NCBI GenBank assembly: GCA_034509755.1
Contig: CM067557.1
Span: 12,624,001 to 12,688,000, forward strand
From: Anisodus tanguticus
Lineage: Eukaryota; Streptophyta; Magnoliopsida; Solanales; Solanaceae
DNA length: 64,000 nt
Reading direction: 5' to 3'
Positions within the stretch are counted from its first letter, which is position 1; each line of letters begins with the position of its first letter. The notes under the pieces are model-generated. The model saw nothing but the letters and a program-made list of their open reading frames with translations, was not told where the DNA came from and did no database searches. A program made the position numbers and the translations under genes. Positions 24,801 through 34,633 of the stretch are shown here, piece by piece.

Positions 24801-26060
24801 TTAAACTTAACAAGACAACCACTTAACACACAAATAATCGTCACACAATACTCTAACAGTGTTTTCATCAACTGAACATGCTAGACATTAATAGAGTAGT
24901 CACAAATAGCCACAATATTCACATATATTACACAATGCTTGGCATAATATATTCAAGGTTTTATAGTTAACTTAAATAAGTAAACCGTCTATTGCAGCAG
25001 CAAGTCATTCCTGGAATTTTGTAAATACTCAATTTCCCACTCCCTTAAGCAACTATTGACAAAATGTTTAGCATACGAATCTATTCCCTATTTAAGAGAT
25101 AAAACGCAGGCTTGGGTTATTAGAACATTTTGCATTCTACATTAAGATACGCAAAGGCAATTACGGGGGAAATCTTAATCAAACATAAAAGATATCTAGG
25201 CAAGTCTAATTAACTGTTTAGAGGTAGTCCCACTGAGCAAAATTGGCGAAGATAGGTTCTAACACAAGTGATTTATACTCAACCCACATACTGTACATGG
25301 ACATTAACAGACCACCCTGTTCCGAAAGAAGTATGACCAAGACAGAATACATTTATACATAACATGGATAGCATAACTCATAAGAAAAGCTGGAACACAT
25401 CAACTTAAACAGGGTAATATTACCACATGTAGAGGACCATCTATTCCTAAGCCCCATCCACAAGTAGGACAACCCGTTAACGACTATCAACTACCTGCTG
25501 AACTAATTTCAAGGACTTATCCAGACAACTTGCTCCAGAGACAACAAACCTTACATGTACAATAGCAGCAATTCTAATTTTTGGCATATCTCGTATTCCT
25601 TTTCATATAAACATAAGCATACCAAGGAGTCATCACAACTAATAGACTCCACATATACCATGTACTTTAACCCAGATCAAACATAAGATATTTTACTCAA
25701 GAAGGCCTTCTATATCTAAGGTCTCAACGATTATCTAATATTCTAAGAGTCAAAAAAAAATATTCCATGTCCCAAGCTTACATTAATTCTTCCTGTATAC
25801 GAGTAAGATAGTTTCTCATAACCTCGAATTCGTATTGCCTTTCTGGCGGCTGTCGCTTTCTTAGGAGGCATAGTTGTAACACCTTAATACGTCAGAGAGG
25901 GAATAACCTAATAACATAGCTCTATCGCACGATCTTAGAGTAAGAAGAATAGAAACTAATCCTAAATGTCCGGCATCCTCCTGCGTATAAGTATGGTGCA
26001 CAACATACCCATACACAAGACTCTACTAGACACGGTCTGTAGACATTCCGAGGACTAACT

Positions 26061-26072
26061 GCTCTGATACCA
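26061..26072 (-). other. Primer binding site for initiator tRNA-Met next to LTR-B
   Basis: Minus-strand TGGTATCAGAGC, four bases from the LTR-B end at 26077; same arrangement as at 18292. Confidence 0.88.
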
Positions 26073-26076
26073 CTTT

Positions 26077-28590
26077 TGTCACGACCCGACCCGACGGGCC
26101 GCGACTAACCGCCCTAATGACGTCATTATACTAACCTATCACACATAATCCAACTAACCCTTAATGAGTCTGAAATCTGGCAGCATAACGTCGCAATAAC
26201 AACATATGCTAGGGTAGGCAAGCCGACAAGGCTGCCTTTACCCCCGAATGCACCTGTCTCTTGAGGAGTCACAACTAGCCAACACAATATAATAGACAAG
26301 CCGACAAGGCTGCCAACAGATACTAACGTACATACATGGAAACACCCCCACACGGAATACAATAGCATGACTGACCAAAACAGAGTCATAACCCTTACAT
26401 AAGTACAACCCACCACTGTCTACAGACCTCTATAAGAAGAATAACGACATATGACGGGACAGGGCCCCGTCGTGCCTCTAAATACAAACAGAAGTCTAAA
26501 AGAGGTTCGGTACCAAAATGATAAAACTCTGGATCAAAGGAGCTTCCCAACTTGCTGAGTAGGAACCTAGGCCTGAGGTTCACCAAACACTATTATTCTT
26601 TCACATATATTATCAAAAAGAGGGAATGGATCATGTACCGTGGGCATGAAGGGCATGTACCTGCATGAAACGCCCCCCTTCCCCGAGGAAAGGGGGTCGC
26701 ACGAAATAATGTACTGAGTATGTAAAACATAAAGCTGTAAAAGAGATCATAAGTAGCCAACAAAAACAGGAAATCAGTATAAAAATCAGGATTCAAATCC
26801 AACTGTGCCATAAACCATAAAAGTCAGCTGTGCCTTATAAACATGAGAGTCAAGTCAGGAAAACATGTATGCATGTCCATCTACATATATATACCTGTAA
26901 CGTAACCCGGCCCACTAATGCAGGACTCGGTGGAATCATATCATAACCCGGCCCATGCTGGGACTCGGTAAAGTCATATCTCATCTATGGATCCATCCTA
27001 CGTAACCCGGCCCTCTAGTGAGGGTCTCGGTGAACAATGCAAGGCTGTGCACGAATCATAACCCGGTCCGGGACTCGGTGAGGTGAAGTAGTAACACTTA
27101 GCACGAGTAGATATCATGAGTGCTATGCAAGTAAAAATTATCATTTGACTCTCAATAAAATCATTACAATAATGTCATAATAAACTCTTTGCTGAAAAAT
27201 CATAGGCACTTCTCATAACAATCCTCTTTAGGAATTAAACTATATAAGAATTAAGTACGCCCGCCATACTTTCATTAAATCATGCCAAAAAGAAAGAAGT
27301 AAGGGTTTCACATACCTCTTAGACGAACTAATCAACTCAATATTAGAGTATGCCTAGTTTTAGAACTTCAACCTTGCCGTCAAATTTATCTAAGTTCTGT
27401 GGGTCCTTGTAAGCTCAATGAATGATTATCTACATCATACGGACGAATTACCTCACGATCGAATCAACACATTAAAACAGATTCTTAGGCACATTCTAAC
27501 GAACACCTTGAACGCGTAGAACCTATATTTTTCTATATCGAAATCTATGTAAGTAGTGAAACATCCAACTCTCTTAATCCTCCTTCTTATACTACTACAA
27601 TCTCCAAAACAGTACCACAATTTCACATGCAATCCCAGTAACTCCCAATTACAACAGTCCTAACGATACCCAACCCAAATTCGTATTTTCGACAATCGTC
27701 TTTAGAACTAATAGCAAGAATCAAGTCTAGAACTTGTACAAACTTAGAGAATAAGGAAGATTACCTCTCTTAAATGCAGTGATGAGTGTCGTCGAACCCG
27801 TCATCCCAAACACTTCCGACAAAACCGAAACAAACCCCCAAATCGATTCGCGCCAGAATCCGATTGTATTCGAGGTTTCTTGTTTAGCTTATGAGTTTCT
27901 AGGCTTGTTTTCGCCCTTGATTCTACTGGAAATAAAGCCCAGAACACCTTGACTTCTCCTTCGAATTGGTTATATGAAAGCTCCCGAAAATCCCCAATTT
28001 TTGGTCGAAATTTCAGAAACCCATCAACTGAGGCTTTACTTCTTCTGCCTGGAGTGCAACACATCATTATCCATGGAAAGGTTCCTACAGATTCTTGATG
28101 AAGATGAAGATTGAAGATATGGAAGTGAAGAAATGAAAAAAAAATGGAGAAGAAGGCCCTTATGGGCTGCTGATCTCGGTCGATCGATTTGGGGCTTAGC
28201 CACCCCCAAATCGATTATAAAATATCACTTACCAACTCCCACTATAAATTGTCCCCTCCCTAATTAATTAATCCCACTATTAACTAATTAAACACACAAT
28301 TAATTTTCCGGTCTCCAATTATTTAAATCCCGACGATTACTAAAATCCTCTCATGTCAATATCATAATTCACGTAATAAAAATACCAGTCTATACTCTCT
28401 TCGGGGACACACAATTATTATTCAACCCCATCGTCACTCTTACTAAATCCCAAAATTATTTCGTGATCACGCCCTTTTATATACTAATCCTCTTATTAAT
28501 ATTAACAAGTACAACAAAAATTTTCCCGGGTCCGGGTCTACTCACCTACGTTACGAGTTCAACCGCTACCCGAAAATACGGGGTGTTACA
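26077..28590 (-). repeat. LTR-B, full LTR of the LARD-like element (2514 bp)
   Basis: It is the 5' LTR of the full unit, ending GTGTTACA beside the right GATGG duplication. Compared with LTR-A it carries a local replacement of about 60 bp at 26588-26650 (ACTATTATTCTTTCACATAT onward) and scattered point changes. Confidence 0.9.
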
Positions 28591-30208
28591 GATGGATATA
28601 AGGCGAAGTAAGAGGGCCAGGAAGGATAAATCCTTCGGTCCTGACTTTGTAGCTTATATGGTTAATGATGAACCAAGGACAATTGCTAAGGCGTTGTCAA
28701 CTCCGAAGCACCGCTCTAGAAAGAAGCTATTGAGAGTGAAATAGGCTCCATTCTGCATAACCATACGTGGGAGTTGGTTGATCTTCCTCCGTAAAATAAA
28801 CCGTTGGGTTGTAAGTGGATACTCAAACGGAAATACAAAGCAGATGGGTCTATAGACAAGTACAAAGCCAGGTTGGTATTCAAGGGCTATCAGCAGACAG
28901 AAGGCTTTGACTACTTTGATACCTACTCCCCGGTATCCCGAATGACAACCATACGGGTATTCATTGCGATCGCAGCTTTGCGTGACCTTGAGATACACCA
29001 AATGGATGTCAAGACAGCCTTCCTAAACGGTGATTTGGAAGAAGAAATTTATATTGACCAACCCGAGGGGTACGTGGTTCAAGGGCAAGAGAAGAAAGTC
29101 TGTCGACTTGTCAAATCTCTGTACGAGCTGAAACAAGCCCCGAAGCAATGGCATGAAAAATTTGATAGTACTCTATTATCGAAGGGTTTCACCATTAATG
29201 AGTGTGATAAATGTGCCTACACGAAAGGTAACTCTGACTCATTTGTTATGATATGCCTATATGTAGATGACATGTTGATCACAGGAAGCAGTCCTAGGGT
29301 AAGCCTAGAGACTAAGAACATGTTGAAACAATGCTTCGACATGAAGGATATGGGTATCGCAGATGTAATCCTAGGGATTAAAATCTCTAAGACTTCTGAC
29401 GGACTGGTCTATCTCAGTCTCACTACATCGAGGATGTTTTGAGAAAGTTCGAGATGTTAGACAGTTCACCGATAAAGTCACCAATGGATACAAATCAAAA
29501 GCTTGATAAAAATCTTGGTGCACCTGTATACCATGGCGATATGCACAAGTGATCGGTAGTTTGATGTATATAACAAACTGCATCCGACCTGATATTGCTT
29601 ATGCAGTCAATAAGTTGGCTAGGTTCACCCGTAATCCGAGTGATAATCACTGGAAGGCGCTGAATTGGGTATTACAATACTTGAAATACACGTTAACTTA
29701 CGGGTTACACTATTCGAGATATCCAGTTGTACTAGAGGGGTACAATGATGCAAACTGGATATCTGATATAGAGAACACCAAGTCCACCAGTGGGTATGTA
29801 TTTACAATTGGTGGTGGGGTTGTGTCTTGGAAATCCTCTAAGCAAACTTGCATCGCCCGATCCACAATGGAATCGGAGTTTATCGCTTTAGACAAAGCAG
29901 GAGAAGAAGCTGAGTGGCTTCATGACTTCTTAGAGGATGTTCCGTGTTGGAACAAACCCGTACCTTCGGTAATGATCCACTGTGATAGTCAGTCGGCTCT
30001 AGGAAGGGCACGGAATGCTATGTACAACGGCAAGCCTCGTCATATTCGACGGAGGCATAAGACCGTTAGGCAACTGATCACCATGGGTATAATATTCATT
30101 GATTACATTAAGTCAAAGGATAATATAGCAGACCCATTGACAAAGGGCTTACCCAAGGATCAGATGACTTGCATGTCTAGGGGAATGGGCTTAAAACCCA
30201 AAATATAA
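28591..30208 (+). pseudogene. Copia 1 reverse transcriptase and RNase H (3' part)
   Basis: Copia 1 resumes after the insertion with the GATGG duplication. Protein signatures in order: the linker MDIRRSKRARKDKSFGPDFV; reverse transcriptase (GCKWILKRKYKADGSIDKYK, HQMDVKTAFLNGDLEEEIY, YVDDMLITG); and RNase H (GYVFTIGGGVVSWKSSKQTC, ARSTMESEFIALDKAGEEAEW, KSKDNIADPLTKGL). Breaks: an in-frame stop before 28744, another near 28795, a frameshift near 29400-29440 and a further stop near 29550. RNase H is open from 29549 to the stop at 30206-30208. Together with 12897-15478 this is one copia copy, well decayed. Confidence 0.9.
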
Positions 30209-30590
30209 GGACCAATACAGCGGTAACCCAACCTTACTAACTGGAGATCCCAGTAATTTGGTTCAATGGGAAAACTAAGTTGTAAAGGTTTAGTTGATCG
30301 CTTCAGTGGAAGTATGAGCACTTCAGATAGGGATTTCTGAAAAGAAACACCAAATCCAAAGCCGTTCCCGCGATAGACGTTAAGTGCTATCTCGCAAAGT
30401 GTGGGTAAAGGTTAAGTTTTCAAAACTCTGTAATGCTCCTCAACAGTTGAGGTTAGGTTTTGGGAAACTTTTAATGGTTCCTAACACTTGTGAAGTGGGG
30501 TATAGCAGGATACCTTGTAGGAGACCACATATTTAAGTGTGACGACGGGCCGCCTCAAATGAACGCACTTAAGAATCCAAGAAGTTGTCC
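30209..30590 (+). other. Copia 1 3' flank, LTR not identified
   Basis: Sequence after the RNase H stop up to the SPC25-like start codon. It may hold copia 1 3' UTR, but no copy of the sequence at 11767 appears, so the 3' LTR is either lost or unrecognisable. Confidence 0.4.
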
Positions 30591-30735
30591 ATGGCGAAAA
30601 GCGGAGAAAAAATGGCTACCACCAACCAAACACCCATAAAGGCTAATCTTTTGGATCATCACTCCATCAAGAACTTTTTGGATGAGTTACTATATATACT
30701 AAGATCCTGACAAGCAAAGGGTACCCAGAAGATTG
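30591..30735 (+). pseudogene. SPC25/SPCS2 pseudogene, 5' segment
   Basis: The ATG at 30591 opens MAKSGEKMATTNQTPIKANL, followed by LLDHHSIKNFLDE, matching the start of plant signal peptidase complex subunit 2 (SPC25), an ER membrane protein that helps signal peptidase bind its substrate. After LDE there is a frameshift; the matching segment ILTSKGYPED then reads in another frame up to 30733. The copy is cut at 30735 by copia 2. No introns are evident across the joined segments (30591-30735, 43219-43330, 43619-43676), which suggests a processed copy, though this was not compared with a real gene. Confidence 0.8.
30731..30735. repeat. Copia 2 target site duplication GATTG, left copy
   Basis: GATTG directly precedes the LTR start TGAAAGTATACG and is repeated at 43219-43223. 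Confidence 0.9.
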
Positions 30736-30977
30736 TGAAAGTATACGTTTGGAATCCGTGATATACATGCCGAGTATATCACGGTTTGGTGCTATATTTG
30801 GTAACATGATATTTGTATTTAATTAGCATTGTACACTTATCATAATTGTAGAATTCTTGTACAAATAGAATAGAGTTTTGAGAGTAGAATAGGAATATGA
30901 TTTTCCATATTATGAAAATTGTAAATTGTATATATATTCATTCATTAGTGAAAATAATCAAGGGATTATTTCTTTCA
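30736..30977 (+). repeat. Copia 2 5' LTR
   Basis: 242 bp, TGAAAGTATACG...TTATTTCTTTCA, closely matching 42978-43218. Confidence 0.92.
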
Positions 30978-31122
30978 TGTATCAGAAGTCTAGGTGTTTC
31001 TACCGACCGCTGCCTCGATTCTCGTGTCCATTGTCAGAATTCGTGCTACCCTCATCTCTTCCCAAATTTTCTTCCAAAATCCCTCATTCACCTATTGTTC
31101 TTTCGTTATATCTACGTCAAAG

Positions 31123-32190
31123 AACATGTTTCATCCTGCCCTTACTGTTTCCAACATCAAGAACCACATCCCTATTGTTCTCGAGATGGAGAACGTCCAC
31201 TATGCGACGTGGGCCGAATTGTTCAAAATTCACACAATCTCACATCAAGTCCTCCATCATATAATTCCTCCCGCTATCCCTCCACCCGCGGAGGATCCTC
31301 AGTTATGGATCACTCTTGATGCTACCGTCCTTCACTGAATTTACTCCACTATTTCTACCGAATTTTTACAGATGATCATTGAACCCGACACTATGGCTAT
31401 GGCTATGGCTACTTGGAATAAATTGCGTGATATATTTCAGGATAACCAACATTCTCGAGTTGTCACCCTTGAGCAAAAATTTTCTCAAGTCAGCATAGAG
31501 GATTTCTCGAATGTTTCAGCTTATTGTAAACGGCTCAAGGAATTGGCAGACCAACTCTGTAATATTGGAGCGCCTGTTACCAATAATCATATTGTTTTAC
31601 AAATGGTTGCAGGCCTATCTGAGGCCTATAATGGCGTTGGGACTCTCCTCTGTCAAAGTAATCCGCTTCCACCTTTTTATCAAGCTCATTCGATGCTCAC
31701 GTTAGAAGAAGTCGGCTTGGAAAAAAAGGTGGCTACCGGCGCTAGTTCCATGGCGATGATGACTACATCCGATAACTCTCACGGGTTTGTTGACAATTCA
31801 GGCCAATACTGCAACAACGGTGGCGGCAAGAAGGCTCAAAACCGTAAAAATAATGGCAAAAATCGCGACAGCAACAATGGTGGAGGCCGGAATAGTAGCC
31901 ACACCGGTGGGAACAGTAGCAACACCGGGGGTGGGCCTCGGGGTTCTGGGCCCCAGATTCCCTGGTCTCAGCCTTGGGCTCCTTGGCAGTGGGCATACCG
32001 CCTACTACCCTCCCACTTATTTCCAACAACCTTGGGCCCCGGTCCAGCCCAGTCACAAGCCCAATTTTTCTGGTCCTTCAGGCAACACCCAGCAACGATA
32101 TGTGTCGGGTCAGTAGGGTGGTCTGCTTGGGCCTTGGCTCCGATCTTGACACCCATCGATATTGAGGTCGCCATGCTACACTTGGATTAA
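31123..32190 (+). pseudogene. Copia 2 gag (broken)
   Basis: The start MFHPALTVSNIKNHIPIVLE and ENVHYATWAELFKIH is typical of plant copia gag (UBN2 family). It is followed, after an in-frame TGA near 31336, by TWNKLRDIFQDNQHSRVVTL and YCKRLKELADQLCNIG. The C-terminal part is rich in Asn, Gly and Ser (KKAQNRKNNGKNRDSNNGGG) and no CCHC finger was found. Frame is lost near 32000-32190 before the protease. Confidence 0.82.
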
Positions 32191-32199
32191 CTCCTCCAG

Positions 32200-32607
32200 A
32201 CACGAATTGGTATATAGACACCGACACAACTTCTCACATGACGTCCGACCAAGGTACTCTCTCATCTTATTCCAATTTGAGCAAAAATTGTGGTAGTATT
32301 GTTGGTAATGAAAATACAATTCCAATTCGTGGTTACGGTAATACAACTTTGTCTCCCCCACATCCGCCTCTTGTCTTGAAAAATACACTTCATGCCCCTA
32401 ACTTAATTAAAAAATTGGTGTCTGTTCGAAAATTCACCACTGATAATTGGGTTTTTGTTAATTTTGATCCTTTTGGATTTTCTGTGAAGAATTTCAAAAC
32501 GGGGATACCTTTTATGAGATGCAATAGTAGGGGAGATCTTTATCTAATCACTCCCGCCTCCAGTTTCCCTAGTCAAGCCATGCCATCGACATTTGCAGCT
32601 CTAGCTC
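32200..32607 (+). pseudogene. Copia 2 protease and pre-integrase start, cut by the gypsy insertion
   Basis: NWYIDTDTTSHMTSDQG matches the copia protease region, with Asp-Thr-Asp in place of the usual Asp-Ser/Thr-Gly, so a catalytic-loop residue is altered. Then NTIPIRGYGNTTL, LKNTLHAPNLIKKLVSVRKF and NWVFVNFDPFGFSVK. The frame ends in the insertion at 32608; pre-integrase homology (SLWHARLDHP) resumes at 40149. Confidence 0.82.
32603..32607. repeat. Tekay-like element target duplication AGCTC, left copy
   Basis: AGCTC lies immediately before the element and is repeated at 40144-40148. Confidence 0.88.
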
Positions 32608-34444
32608 AGTCATGACCCAAATCGGAGGACCGCGACGGATACCCGGACCCCACCCGTCGGGTACCGCTAATCACACTACCAATACTTATTCATAATTAAT
32701 TATGGACTAAGCTGAAAAAAAATTATGAACAATCAGGTAACCAACTTATATATATATATACACATATACCAAGGCCGACAAGGCCATACAAAGCCATTAC
32801 ACATAGGACACCTGTCTACAAGCCTCTAAGAGTAGCAACATCAAAGGTCGGGACAAGGCCCCACCGTACCCATATGGACACGCAAAATTGTATCATACCA
32901 AAATCAGACCGACACCCCGGAAAGAGAGGAGTGCTTCCAAAATCCACTGAAAATCTGCAACTTATTCACGTGGGTTGTCGCCTTGCCTATGCAAACCTGC
33001 GGGCATGAAACGCAGCGTCTCCCGACAAAAGGGACGTCAGTACGACTGATGTGCTGAGTATGTCAGGTATATATAACAGCATAACAGTAATATACCAATA
33101 ACTGAAACATAAACAACTAACCAACATGAACTACCTCTGGGGCCCTAATACACTTGCCTACATGTTATGTACAATGCAGTGTCCATATTTATTGGCCTCA
33201 TCGGGCAATTTCCTTACCATGACAGCCTCTGTGGGCATCATACCATGTAATGGTTAATTAACCTATGCATGATGCAAGTGCGATGTGTATATATATCTGT
33301 CACTGTTGCGGATCGTGCAACCCGTCCCAATAAGCCATGCAGGCATCACATCACATCATCACATCATATTGGCCTCTTCAGGATCTTTTGTGATAGTCTG
33401 TACCATCTGCAGGTGGTGCGCGTATATAACACCTTTCCTTTCCCCATATCCCCTACATATATAATAGTTACCGTATAGTAGTGTGCATAGCACCAGTGGT
33501 CCAGGGTAATATGTGAATGCAATGCAAGTGAAAATGCATGAATGATAATAAAATACCCCGAGTGACATAATATCCTTGCACCTTTGTCTAACACTGTGAA
33601 TATCAACATATCTTCCGTATGCCTCAATAAGGACTTAGAAATATATATCGACATGCTTTCAGCATAGGAATCAATCACATGAATATTCTTAACTACTAGG
33701 AGTAGAATAAATTATGGAGCAATATCACGGTTATATTTTACATGGAACATGCCAACAGGAAGAAATAATTTGTCTTAACATACCTTTAATTGAGCCTTAA
33801 GCAATAATGATTAGATCAACCTCATTTGTCTAATTAAAAGTACAGGTTAACTTATTGCTAATTAAAAGGATGAAAGGTTTGGAGAGGATATGCAAATCTT
33901 AAGGAAAAAAAGTGTTGTTACTGTTTTTCGTACATAAACAAAGAAAAAGATTGGAGTCTTCTTAATGAGCAAATCACGATTTGCTCTTTGAATGAATTAT
34001 GTAAGGTGTGCATGTGGGGGCTTAGGCCTGTCATCAGCCAACTTATTTGCAATGTTACACGTGGTGTCCCGCACTAAGCTTGTCTCCATTAAGATTAATC
34101 AATCCCACAATTAATCAATTATACACACAATTAATTTCGTGATCCCAATTCACTTAAATCTTAATAACTCATAAGACCTTCATATATTCAGTGTCATAAT
34201 TTGTGATATGACACTAATCCATAACCTCTTTATACATGTACCAAATTTATTTTCGGCCTCCGTCATTACACTTATTACGTCCAAAATTATTTCGGGGTTT
34301 AATCCTTTTATATGCTAAACTCTTTATTAGCATACGTAAATATACCATAAATTTTTCCCAACGCTCGAGTCTATTTATACATGCCTAGCGATTTTACATA
34401 CGCTTAGCGATTCAAATCGTGACCCGAAAGTACGGGATGTTACA
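32608..34444 (-). repeat. Tekay-like 3' LTR (1837 bp)
   Basis: On the minus strand it starts TGTAACATCCCG right after the polypurine tract (TAAGGGGGGAAAGA at 34445-34458). Its 33367-34444 part matches 39056-40143. Confidence 0.9.
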
Positions 34445-34633
34445 TCTTTCCCCCCTTAGAAACATTCGTCCTCGAATGTTGGGGTAACACATCTAATCCC
34501 CCTTACGTAGCCCGAATACACAATCATTAAATATCATGATAAGAATTTGGGATTTACCTTAGGCTTCTCTTGAAATCTCGACATTAGTCAGGAATAAATG
34601 TGGATATTTGCGAGTCATTTCCTCTTCAGCTTC

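Larger units (their letters stand above)
20779..26076 (-). other. Internal region of the LARD-like element, non-coding, 5.3 kb
   Basis: On the minus strand the region starts with a PBS (26072-26061) and ends in a polypurine tract (AAGGAGGGAAGGA, ending at 20779). No retrotransposon protein domain was recognised in between. It holds a minisatellite of about 58 bp (21345-21845) set in a wider stretch rich in CAGCAAC-type words (about 21230-22450). The remainder is AT-rich and featureless. Replication would need proteins supplied by another element. Confidence 0.82.
15479..28590 (-). mobile_element. LARD-like non-autonomous LTR element, tandem triple-LTR form, 13.1 kb
   Basis: The insertion runs TGTCACGACC...GGTGTTACA on the plus strand, so on the minus strand it begins TGTAACACCCCG. 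Order on the plus strand: truncated LTR-C (15479-17263), truncated internal (17264-18307), full LTR-A (18308-20778), full internal (20779-26076), full LTR-B (26077-28590). PBS and polypurine tract positions show minus orientation. The 5.3-kb internal region has no gag, protease, reverse transcriptase or integrase in any frame, which fits a large retrotransposon derivative. The outer flanks carry GATGG on both sides, so the array sits in copia 1 as one insertion. The LTR ends and polypurine tract resemble those of the Tekay-like element at 32608-40143. Confidence 0.88.

Noticed and set aside
20779..26060. A hidden novel gene in the LARD-like internal region
   Set aside because: The only ORF above about 60 residues (22691-22882) has no protein-like features, and the region is too AT-rich and stop-dense.
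15528..26586. Repeated minus-strand ORFs (MVGCTYVRVMTLFWS type) at 15528, 18385 and 26126, and a second set nearby
   Set aside because: They recur only because the LTRs recur, and vary in length between copies; not a conserved protein.
19953..28067. ORFs of 149 and 88 residues at 19953 and 27801 in the LTRs
   Set aside because: The reading frame is not kept between LTR-A and LTR-B, so no coding constraint.
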